Assembly: GCA_902805985.1 (NCBI GenBank)
Contig: CADCUW010000697.1
Coordinates: forward strand, 1-8,868
Reading direction: 5' to 3'
Origin: an uncultured Rubrobacteraceae bacterium
GTDB lineage: Bacteria; Actinomycetota; Rubrobacteria; Rubrobacterales; Rubrobacteraceae
Length of the DNA: 8,868 nt
The notes beneath the pieces are model-generated. The model was not told the origin of the DNA. It did no database searches and worked only from the letters and a program-made list of their open reading frames with translations. Positions 1 through 5,312 of this stretch are shown piece after piece. Each line of letters begins with the position of its first letter. Position 1 is the first letter of the stretch. Made by a program: the position numbers and the translations under genes.

Positions 1-2
1 CG

Positions 3-206
3 GAGCACTACTCGGCGCAGCTGGAGGGGGCGGGGTGGTCGCGTGCGGGTGGAGGCGAGGAGGGGCCTACCGCCTGGAGCGGCTGGACGTTCGAGGAGGG
101 CGGCGAGGGATGGGTGGGGACGTTGGTGGCCATGAGCCCGCCGGGGCCTTCGGGAGTGTCCTTCGTGCAGGTGAGCGCGAGCACCGTGCCGGAGGACTTG
201 CGGTAG
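3..206 (+). CDS. C-terminal end of an unrecognised protein (partial)
   Basis: Reading frame 3 is open from the left edge of the window to a TAG at 204-206, giving 67 codons with strongly G/C-biased third positions. The peptide reads like a folded protein tail rather than a shadow. It begins EHYSAQLEGAGW, has a tryptophan-rich middle (TAWSGWTFEE), then GWVGTLVAM and GVSFVQVSAS before ending EDLR. The alternating Trp/Phe/Val pattern suggests beta strands of a small alpha/beta domain. Its start lies outside the window, so no signal peptide or full domain can be judged. I do not recognise the family and infer no function. It precedes the membrane-protein gene on the same strand with a 135-base gap, so the two need not be cotranscribed. 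Confidence 0.6.
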   Translation, partial: EHYSAQLEGAGWSRAGGGEEGPTAWSGWTFEEGGEGWVGTLVAMSPPGPSGVSFVQVSASTVPEDLR

Positions 207-238
207 AGCCGCCGGGCTACCTGGGGACAGATCGGGCT

Positions 239-261
239 TATTCACCCGAGTGCGTGGAAGG
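239..261. repeat. 23-bp direct repeat, left copy
   Basis: This block matches 832-854 at 22 of 23 bases. The only difference is C at 247 against G at 840, and the shared core is GAGTGCGTGGAAGG. Similarity continues more weakly for about 20 bases downstream of both copies. The two copies lie 593 bases apart and bracket the small membrane-protein gene. Confidence 0.75.
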
Positions 262-269
262 CGTATTCT

Positions 270-305
270 CCGAACTTTGCCCGTAGGGGGTTCTCGGAAG
301 TTCGG
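270..305. promoter_or_regulatory. 8-bp inverted repeat upstream of the membrane-protein gene
   Basis: CCGAACTT at 270-277 is exactly complementary to AAGTTCGG at 298-305, with a 20-base spacer. A competing 6-bp pair, TCTCGG at 292-297 with CCGAGA at 314-319, overlaps the right arm, so two alternative stem-loops could form in this leader. The site is 37 bases upstream of the ATG at 342. It could be an operator or a leader structure. No convincing -35/-10 pair is visible beside it, so the role is unproven. Confidence 0.3.
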
Positions 306-341
306 TATCGTGACCGAGAGGCCGATAGTACACTTCGTACC

Positions 342-827
342 ATGAGCACTCCTACCACGGGACAGCAGAGGAACGCCCAAGGGCTGCTGAGGCGGATGTT
401 CGTTGGGCGCCCGCCCAAGAAGCCCCCCGGCAGGGTCGGCCTGGCGCTCACCCTCCTGGGCTTCCCCGTCTGGAGCTCCGTGATGCTCCTTACCTGGGGG
501 GCGATACCCCCGCTCCTGACCCTCGCCTTCCTCAGCATGGGGCTAGGCGGCGTGATGGCGACGCTCGCCAGCCTCGCCTCCTACCACCGCTGGCGGGGCG
601 AGCGCCCCGGCGAGCTGCTGCGCATGGCATCCCACCTGCCAACGACGGTCAGCTTGGTTCTGTTCCTCGCGCACTTCAAGCTGAACGAGGAGTGGGGCTG
701 GATCTGGTGGACGGCGTTCATCGTGGGGCTGACGGTCGTCGTCGGCGTGGCGGGCTACTACTACGGCCCGGACGAACCGCCGGAGTCCGAGGGCGGCACC
801 TCGGCGGGACGCGGACCCGGCAACTAG
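342..827 (+). CDS. Small multi-pass membrane protein, unknown function
   Basis: The product has 161 residues. A basic N-terminus (RR and KK near residues 17-27, GRPPKKPPGR) is followed by four probable membrane segments. These lie at about residues 32-51, 53-78, 98-112 and 117-140; the last contains the aromatic run WGWIWW and ends GVAGYYYG. Positive residues between helices 2 and 3 (YHRWRGERPG) and at the N-terminus suggest both are cytoplasmic. The C-terminal 20 residues are Gly/Pro/Glu-rich and soluble. I do not recognise the family. The ATG at 342 has no clear ribosome-binding site, so translation may be leaderless or nearly so. An in-frame ATG at 396 (MFVGRPP) is an alternative start. 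The gene is bracketed by two copies of a 23-bp repeat, and no neighbour explains its role. Confidence 0.6.
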   Translation: MSTPTTGQQRNAQGLLRRMFVGRPPKKPPGRVGLALTLLGFPVWSSVMLLTWGAIPPLLTLAFLSMGLGGVMATLASLASYHRWRGERPGELLRMASHLPTTVSLVLFLAHFKLNEEWGWIWWTAFIVGLTVVVGVAGYYYGPDEPPESEGGTSAGRGPGN

Positions 828-831
828 GCGG

Positions 832-854
832 TATTCACCGGAGTGCGTGGAAGG
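832..854. repeat. 23-bp direct repeat, right copy
   Basis: This is the partner of the block at 239-261 (22/23 identical) and begins 4 bases after the stop codon of the membrane-protein gene. Immediately downstream, GGGG and CCCC around 853-864 and TGCAG/CTGCA at 875-888 can form small hairpins. Confidence 0.75.
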
Positions 855-1171
855 GGCGTTCCCCGCAGTCCGCTTGCAGGATTCTGCATGGAAACAGGCC
901 AAAGAGGCCCAGGCGTGGCGCTTGGGGCTCCTCGTCCCAGAAAGGCCAACCGCAGGATGTGGTGGGTGCGCATAAAAATGCGGCCTTCCGCATGGCGTTC
1001 GGGCCCCCGGTCGTCGGGCCAGATGCGCCCGGGGCTGACGTCCCGGGTGGTGGGGGAGGCGGGATCGTCCGGACTGGCGTGGGGAGGATAGGCACGCTGG
1101 GAGGAAAGCAGGGCCGTCTTCGCCCAGGTCACCTTCCACGCCCGCGGGGAGGGGCCGCCACCGAGAAGGTG

Positions 1172-1300
1172 GGCCGGCTGAAGGCCTACGACGGGGAGGG
1201 GGCGCGTGTGGTCCTCTTCGGCAGAGTACATCTGGTACGAACACCCCGTGGACCCGGTCCGCCCACGCCGCCCGCTTGGAAGAACCGCACCCCGCAGCTA
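1172..1300 (+). pseudogene. Possible kelch-repeat protein remnant, frameshifted
   Basis: From 1172 the plus strand reads GRLKAYDGEGARVVLFG with G/C-rich third positions. This resembles the strand pattern of a kelch/beta-propeller blade, which typically reads like AYD...GRVVLFGG. At about 1221 that frame turns poor (AGA GTA CAT), while the frame starting at 1221 becomes protein-like (AEYIWYEHPVDPV). This is consistent with a small indel joining LFG to AEYIW. Tryptophan-containing text further on (AWKNRTPQL, TWAP) also fits a blade but lies in the first frame. The match is short and by eye only, so chance is a real possibility. The boundaries are approximate. Confidence 0.22.
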
Positions 1301-1486
1301 CGGCCCGAGACATGGGCCCCACGACAATCGCGCCCGGGGCCCGAGGACCCGCTGGCGTGCCGCCTGGCGCCGTTCGCTCGCCAGGTGCTTGAGGGCGCGC
1401 GAGGCGCCGTGGCCGTCGCCCGGCACGCGGCAGAGGGCCACGGCCTCCAGGTAGAGGGGGTCCGAGTATCGCTCGAACGTAAACAC
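1298..1486 (-). CDS. Short ORF or gene fragment, unrecognised
   Basis: On the minus strand a 62-codon frame from GTG (1486) to TAG (1298) has almost exclusively G/C third positions over its first 45 codons. It reads FERYSDPLYLEAVALC and then GASRALKHLASERRQAARQR, which looks like a helix-forming protein. The frame stays open upstream into the tetR promoter region (ALWDPRHRW before the GTG), so the true start is unclear and no good ribosome-binding site is visible. The last residues, rich in Gly and Pro, look non-native, as if the end was lost. I do not recognise a family. It may be a remnant of a larger gene or a chance frame. Confidence 0.25.
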   Translation of the reverse strand: MFTFERYSDPLYLEAVALCRVPGDGHGASRALKHLASERRQAARQRVLGPRARLSWGPCLGP

Positions 1487-1525
1487 CCATCGGTGTCTAG
1501 GATCCCAGAGCGCTCCCCCACGGGC

Positions 1526-1554
1526 TTGACAATTCCGGCCGCGTTTCGTACCCT
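1526..1554 (+). promoter_or_regulatory. Probable sigma-70-type promoter of the tetR gene
   Basis: A perfect -35 hexamer TTGACA (1526-1531) is followed after exactly 17 bases by TACCCT (1549-1554). TACCCT fits the TAnnnT -10 pattern common in actinomycetes. Transcription would begin near 1561, inside the palindrome at 1555-1568 and about 35 bases before the GTG start. The placement is a textbook arrangement for repression by steric block. Confidence 0.7.
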
Positions 1555-1568
1555 ACCTAACGTTAGGT
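1555..1568. promoter_or_regulatory. TetR operator, perfect palindrome
   Basis: ACCTAACGTTAGGT is a perfect 14-bp palindrome that abuts the -10 box and covers the expected transcription start of the divergence-free tetR promoter. A close copy (12/14) sits before the monooxygenase gene at 2280-2293. TetR-family repressors commonly bind such palindromes near their own gene, so this is very probably the site of the adjacent regulator. Binding itself is inferred. Confidence 0.8.
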
Positions 1569-1595
1569 CAACTAGGCGCGGATCTTGGAGGGTCG

Positions 1596-2249
1596 GTGGA
1601 CGGAGGGCGAGGGAGCGGGGCGGCGCGGAAGAGGGTACTGGCCGCGGCGGGGGGGCTCTTCGGGGAGCGCGGCTACCGGGGCGTGGCCCTGGGCGACGTG
1701 GCGGAGGCCCTCGGGATGCGCAAGCCCTCCCTGTACCACCACGCCCCCGGGGGCAAGGAGCAGCTATACGCTGAGGTGATGGAGGGGCTCCTCGAACGCC
1801 ACCGGGCGCGCATGGAGGAGGCCATCTCCGAAGCCGGCCCGGGCCTCGGCGAGGAGCTGAAGGCCGCCGCGCGCTCGCTGCTCTCCGAGCGGCCCCGCGT
1901 GAGCCTCGAAGGTATGGTGCTCAGGGACATGCCGGCGATCTCCGAGGAGCGATCGAGGCGGCTGATGGACGTCGCCTTCCGTTGCTTGCACGGGCCGCTG
2001 CTCGCGGCCCTGCGGGCCGCCCGAGACCGGGGCGAGATCTTCCTGCCCGACCCCTCCCTGATCTCCGGCACCATCCTCTCCCTCGTCGGCGGGGCCCAGA
2101 TCTCCGCCTACGCCGCGGGCGGCCAGAACGACCGGGACGGGGCCGCCGCGGCCGACGCCCTCATAGACGTCCTGCTCGACGGGCTGCGCCCCAGGGAACC
2201 GGGGACCCCCGCGGGCGAAGAAGGCCCTCGGGAGAAAGGAGCAAGCTGA
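1596..2249 (+). CDS. TetR/AcrR-family transcriptional repressor
   Basis: The product has 217 residues, a normal length for the family. The N-terminal DNA-binding domain spans about residues 10-56. It shows the family pattern AAGGLFGERGYRGVALGDV, then AEALGMRKPSLYHH and PGGKEQLY; the usual Phe in YHHF is Ala here. The rest is a helical ligand-binding and dimerisation domain with no recognisable ligand signature. The start is a GTG at 1596, with GGAGGG at 1587-1592 just upstream, and no in-frame ATG is available before the HTH. It is presumably a repressor released by a small molecule. Its operator-like palindrome lies on its own promoter, with a second copy before the monooxygenase gene 59 bases downstream. 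This links the regulator to self-control and to control of the oxygenase and the former exporter. The inducer is unknown. Confidence 0.95.
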   Translation: MDGGRGSGAARKRVLAAAGGLFGERGYRGVALGDVAEALGMRKPSLYHHAPGGKEQLYAEVMEGLLERHRARMEEAISEAGPGLGEELKAAARSLLSERPRVSLEGMVLRDMPAISEERSRRLMDVAFRCLHGPLLAALRAARDRGEIFLPDPSLISGTILSLVGGAQISAYAAGGQNDRDGAAAADALIDVLLDGLRPREPGTPAGEEGPREKGAS

Positions 2250-2275
2250 GGAGCACCCCCTTTTTTGTAAGTCAA

Positions 2276-2293
2276 ACCTAACTAACGGTAGGT
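2276..2293. promoter_or_regulatory. Second TetR operator before the monooxygenase gene
   Basis: Bases 2280-2293 (AACTAACGGTAGGT) match the tetR operator at 12 of 14 positions. An additional ACCTAAC half-site at 2276-2282 overlaps it, making an imperfect 18-bp inverted repeat with outer arms ACCTA and TAGGT. The site lies 15 bases ahead of the ATG and directly before the ribosome-binding site. I do not see a clear -35/-10 pair, although a T6 run at 2261-2266 and TTGTAA at 2265-2270 are nearby. The site could therefore act on a separate promoter or as a roadblock to read-through from tetR. Confidence 0.7.
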
Positions 2294-2308
2294 AAAGGAA
2301 GGAGCGGC

Positions 2309-3754
2309 ATGGAGGAGCGGGCGAGGCGGGGCAAGGTCGGTACGGGCGCCATGGCGGCCGCGGAGCAGGCGGAGCGGGAGGTGGCGCGGTTGGGTACAGG
2401 CGCGGGACGGGACGTGAACGGCGGGGCGGAGGCTGCGGAGTTCGGCGCGTTTCCCGAGGCGGGACGCCCGACGGGACGCCCGACGGGACGCCCGACCGGG
2501 CGCGCCGACGTGGTGATTGTCGGCGGGGGGCCGGCGGGGGTGGTCCTGGCGTTCTTGCTGGCCCGTCAGGGGGTGGAGGTCGTCCTGCTCGAGGCGCAGG
2601 GGGACTTCGACCGGGACTTCCGGGGCGACACGATCCACCCGGCGATCATGGAGCTGATGGACCGCCTCGGGCTGGCCGACAGGCTCCTGGAGCTCGAGCA
2701 CGAGAAGGTCCCCGAGGTCCGCTACCTGAGGCCCGGGGACGAGAGGCCGTTCGTCGTGGCCGATCTCGCGCGCCTCAAGACGCGCTTCCCCTACCTGGTC
2801 CTGATGCTGCAGTCGCGCTTCATAGGGTTTCTGCTCGAGGAGGCGAAGCGGTACCCGAACCTCGACGTCAGGATGCGCTCGCGGGTCCAGGGGCTCGTCG
2901 AGGAGGACGGGGCGGTCCGGGGCGTGCGCTACCGCTCCCCGGAGGGCGTCCGCGAGGTGTGGGCGAAGCTCGTCGTAGGGGCCGACGGGCGCTTCTCCAA
3001 GGTCCGCCAGCTGGCCGGCATAGAACTTCGGGAGCTCTCTGCCGGGACGGACGTGCTCTACTTCAACGTGCCGCGACGCGCCGAGGACGCTGCTGGGGCG
3101 GTGGTGGACATCCATTTCGGCCCGAGGAACTCCCTGGCCCTCATCGACCGCGGCACCTACTGGCAGGCGGGGGTCAGCATCCCCAAGGGCACCTACCAGC
3201 GGGCCAAGGCCACCGGGGTGGGGCCGATCAAGGAGTTCGTGGGCGGGGCAGTGCCGTGGCTGGCCGACCGGCTCGACGGGGCGCTCGGCGGGTGGAAGGA
3301 CCTTACGCTGCTCTCCGTCAAGATCGGGCGCGCCGAGCGCTGGCACCGCCCGGGTCTCCTGCTCATAGGCGACGCCGCGCACGTGATGAGCCCCTCGGGC
3401 GGGGTCGGCATAAACCTCGCCGTCCAGGACGCCATAGCCGCGGCGAACCTGCTCACCGAGCCCCTGAGGTCCGGCGACGGGCCGACCGACCGGGACCTCG
3501 CGAAGGTCCAGAGGAGGCGCTCCTGGCAGGCGGCGCTCGTCCAGGGTCAGCAAATAGCCGCGGAGGGGGACATCGCGAGGGCCTTCGAGGCGGGCGAGCC
3601 CTACAAGGCGCCCCCGTTCCTGAAGGCGCTGACCCGGCTGCCCGTGCTGGGCGCCCTGCCCGCCTGGGTGACGGCCTACGGCGTCTGGCCCGAGCGCCTC
3701 AAGCGCTCGCTCGTCGGGCCCCGACCGGTTCGGCGGCCCGCGAGGGGGGTGTGA
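2309..3754 (+). CDS. FAD-dependent monooxygenase (aromatic hydroxylase / UbiH-like fold)
   Basis: The product has 481 residues. It carries the three fingerprints of the p-hydroxybenzoate-hydroxylase class of flavoprotein monooxygenases. These are the FAD-binding Rossmann motif GGGPAG at residues 72-77, with an acidic strand end (VVLLE) at 91-95; the DG motif VVGADGRFSKVR at 222-233; and the GD motif IGDAAHVMSPSGGVGINLA at 353-371. Such enzymes use NAD(P)H and O2 to hydroxylate aromatic or polyketide-like substrates in the cytoplasm; the substrate is not evident. The ATG at 2309 is preceded by GGAAGGAG at 2297-2304, which supports it. It leaves an unusual 65-residue hydrophilic N-terminal extension ending in GRPTGRPTGRPTGR. 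An in-frame ATG at 2351 is a less supported alternative. The position between a TetR repressor and an exporter remnant suggests detoxification or resistance rather than core metabolism. Confidence 0.93.
   Translation: MEERARRGKVGTGAMAAAEQAEREVARLGTGAGRDVNGGAEAAEFGAFPEAGRPTGRPTGRPTGRADVVIVGGGPAGVVLAFLLARQGVEVVLLEAQGDFDRDFRGDTIHPAIMELMDRLGLADRLLELEHEKVPEVRYLRPGDERPFVVADLARLKTRFPYLVLMLQSRFIGFLLEEAKRYPNLDVRMRSRVQGLVEEDGAVRGVRYRSPEGVREVWAKLVVGADGRFSKVRQLAGIELRELSAGTDVLYFNVPRRAEDAAGAVVDIHFGPRNSLALIDRGTYWQAGVSIPKGTYQRAKATGVGPIKEFVGGAVPWLADRLDGALGGWKDLTLLSVKIGRAERWHRPGLLLIGDAAHVMSPSGGVGINLAVQDAIAAANLLTEPLRSGDGPTDRDLAKVQRRRSWQAALVQGQQIAAEGDIARAFEAGEPYKAPPFLKALTRLPVLGALPAWVTAYGVWPERLKRSLVGPRPVRRPARGV
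2461..2496 (+). repeat. Three tandem 12-bp repeats inside the monooxygenase gene
   Basis: The unit GGGACGCCCGAC occurs three times in a row with no mismatch, followed by a diverged fourth start (CGGGCGCGCC). Being 12 bp, it keeps the frame and encodes GRPT repeats just before the FAD-binding domain. Perfect identity suggests recent expansion, probably by replication slippage. Confidence 0.9.
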
Positions 3755-3794
3755 CGAACGGTGAATAAGGACCCGAGCGCGGGTTGGGGCGGGA

Positions 3795-3823
3795 GGGCCG
3801 CCGACGGAGCATGCCGGCGGCCC
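3795..3823 (+). promoter_or_regulatory. Strong GC-rich hairpin between oxygenase and exporter genes
   Basis: GGGCCGCCG (3795-3803) and CGGCGGCCC (3815-3823) form a perfect 9-bp stem with an 11-base loop. It lies in the 141-base gap after the monooxygenase stop and is not followed by a T run, so it is not a standard intrinsic terminator. It could be a mRNA-stabilising or attenuating structure, a terminator of the tail-less type, or chance in GC-rich DNA. Confidence 0.4.
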
Positions 3824-3895
3824 GAGCGGCGTGGACTGCGGCGCCACGTCGGAAGGCCGCGGCAGGACGAACGTTTCGGGGAAGGGAGTCGTACC

Positions 3896-4108
3896 ATGAG
3901 TAACGGAACGGGCGGTTCAGGAGGGGCCGCGCCGGCCTCGGGCGTGGGTCGGGAGGCAGCGGACGGCGTGGGACGGCGGGAGTGGCTGACGCTCGTCGTC
4001 CTCACCTTCAGCGTTTTCATGATCCTGGTGGACTCGACCGTGGTGAACGTGGCGATCCCGGCGATCATCGGGGACCTCGGGGCGACGCCGGTTGTGGCTT
4101 CTTCGTGA
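3896..4108 (+). pseudogene. Truncated DHA2-type MFS drug exporter (N-terminus only)
   Basis: Seventy codons remain. A Gly/Ala-rich cytoplasmic leader is followed by the first membrane helix, LTLVVLTFSVFMILVDST, and then VVNVAIPAIIGDLGAT. The VDSTVVNVAIPAI text is the hallmark of helix 1 in 14-helix EmrB/QacA-type exporters, which are around 500 residues long. Similarity stops after GDLGAT at about 4087 and a TGA follows at 4106-4108. The ATG at 3896 has a good ribosome-binding site, GAAGGGAG at 3881-3888. A longer frame from GTG 3761 exists without such a site. The intact gene would have encoded a proton-driven efflux pump, matching the upstream repressor/oxygenase pair. As it stands it cannot transport anything. 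The downstream sequence belongs to a different gene. Confidence 0.88.
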
Positions 4109-4593
4109 GGCCCGGGATACCGGAGTTCATCAAGGGGGTCGCGGTGCCGGCGGCCGACATCGTAACGCCGAACAGGTTCGAGCTCGAGTTCCTGACGGGC
4201 GTCCAGGTTCGGGACCTGAACAGCGCGCTGGGGGCCGCCGGCGAGGCCAGGAAGCTCGGGCCCGAGACGGTGCTGACGACGAGCCTCAGGCGCAACGACG
4301 CGGCCGCGGGCACGATCGAGATGCTGACCGTATCGGGGGAGGGGGCGTGGCTGGTCGGGACGCCGCTGTTGGAGATAGAGGTCAACGGCGCAGGCGACGC
4401 GACGGCGGCGCTTTTCCTGGCGTACCTGCTGCGGGGCGGCGGCCCGGCGGAGGCGCTCTCGATGACGGCCTCGGCCGTCCACGCCGTGCTGGAAGAGACC
4501 TACGGGGTGGGCTCGCGGGAGATGGCGCTCGTCCCCGCCCAGGAGAGCATCGTAGATCCTCCCCGGCTTTTCGAGGCAAGACGGATTCGCTAG
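4081..4593 (+). pseudogene. pdxY: C-terminal half of a pyridoxal kinase (PdxY-like), 5' end missing
   Basis: From about 4081 the frame reads GDAGCGFFVRPGIPEF, then AADIVTPNRFELEFLTG, and later VNGAGDATAALFLAYLL. These align in order with the ribokinase-fold pyridoxal kinases, starting near residue 120 of roughly 285 and running to the natural C-terminus (stop TAG 4591-4593). The anion-hole/catalytic-base motif GAGD is intact, with the Asp codon at 4396-4398. The N-terminal half, which holds most of the pyridoxal-binding residues, is absent. The fragment cannot by itself be a normal B6-salvage kinase. It is joined in a different frame to the exporter remnant. A GTG at 4105 overlaps the exporter TGA (GTGA), so a 162-residue fragment could in principle be translated by coupling. 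Third positions remain G/C-rich, so the break looks recent. Confidence 0.88.
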
Positions 4594-5312
4594 GGTGGGT
4601 CACGACCCCGACCCGGACCCGCTAGGACGCCGCCGCGCCGATCAAGGGATCGTCCGCTTGGGGGCGGCCTAGGCTAATAAGCAGGCTAGCCAAGACCTTG
4701 AAACACTGTTGAACGAGTATCACAGGCTCACGGAGGAGCCGCTTAACCGGCTGCGAGCCGAATCGACTCCTGACCGTGTTTACGCGTACCTGCGAAACCT
4801 TGTCCGGTTGAGGGAGCTCGGGTTGATCACTCCCTGAAAGTTGACTCGGTCTCGGAACAGTATCTGTTTTGAGTGTGACTTGGCGCTGCTCGGCCCCTCG
4901 TGCGCTGCCTGACGCTGCCTTGGCAGGTGAGACTTCTTTGGACTATCTTGTGCCGGCTTGCAGTAATTAATCAGGGAGTTGGGATACCAATGCTCCTAGG
5001 GATTGTGAGCGCCGCCGAACAGTGGAGGAGCGAAGTGCCGCAAGTAGTGAGCATACCATCCAATTGAATTCGAGTGTAACACTCAACCGTGATCGAACTT
5101 ACCTCTACGCTTTGCAGTCGCCAGATCTTATTGTACTGTGGAGCGGGCTGACCGATGCCGCTTTACACCAGTCAGAGAGCAATACGCTGCAACGGTGTTT
5201 TCGGACTCGCCGGGAGGAGGCCTTAGGCCTTCGGTTCAGGCGCGAGGTCCAGGGACGGTTAGCTGCGGTGGTAATCTTGGATGGCGCGTTCGGGCTGCCC
5301 AGCGGGGTTCTT
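4594..5312. other. Low-GC intergenic stretch between convergent gene remnants
   Basis: About 720 bases separate the kinase fragment (+) from the end of the disulfide oxidoreductase (-). Hand counts of single 60-base lines give 47% GC (4921-4980), 42% (5041-5100) and 57% (5101-5160), against about 72% in the oxygenase gene. One short former-gene candidate is listed separately (4673-4837). A plus-strand frame from GTG 5022 runs on for 453 codons, but everything after about 5313 is antisense to the oxidoreductase. Its first 90 codons match nothing I recognise. A 13-bp inverted repeat (GAGTGT/ACACTC, 5072-5084) and a small CTGCC/GGCAG stem at 4915-4926 are present. I found no intact transposase, tRNA or clear terminator. 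Confidence 0.6.
4673..4837 (+). pseudogene. Short coding remnant in the low-GC stretch, unrecognised
   Basis: After a TAG at 4670 the frame is open for 54 codons to TGA at 4835-4837. It reads like a helical protein end: LETLLNEYHRLTEEPLNRLR, then DRVYAYLRNLVRLRELGLITP. The heptad-like Leu spacing and balanced charge look genuine. The only early start candidates are CTG and TTG near 4706-4711, and no ribosome-binding site precedes them. Codon use is less G/C-biased than in the neighbouring genes, which suggests a foreign origin. It could be the tail of a DNA-binding protein of a mobile element, but nothing proves that. Confidence 0.28.

Larger units (their letters stand above)
828..1520. other. 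Gene-poor stretch with possible decayed coding sequence
   Basis: About 690 bases lie between the membrane-protein gene and the tetR promoter. Several long frames are open on both strands, as expected from GC-rich sequence. None has a good start, a ribosome-binding site and a protein-like translation over its whole length. Two short pieces look more like former genes and are listed separately: a kelch-like stretch on the plus strand near 1172-1300 and a short minus-strand ORF at 1298-1486. No tRNA, transposase or terminator was recognised here. Confidence 0.5.

Noticed and set aside
2251..2266. T6 run after the tetR stop, considered as an intrinsic terminator.
   Set aside because: No stable stem directly precedes the T run; only a C5 tract does.
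2282..3847. 521-codon minus-strand open frame opposite the monooxygenase.
   Set aside because: The plus strand carries all three flavin-monooxygenase fingerprints and a ribosome-binding site; the minus frame is Pro/Arg-rich shadow text.
4841..4868. TTGACT followed by TATCTG as a promoter in the low-GC stretch.
   Set aside because: The spacing is 14 bases for the best -10 and no gene follows downstream.
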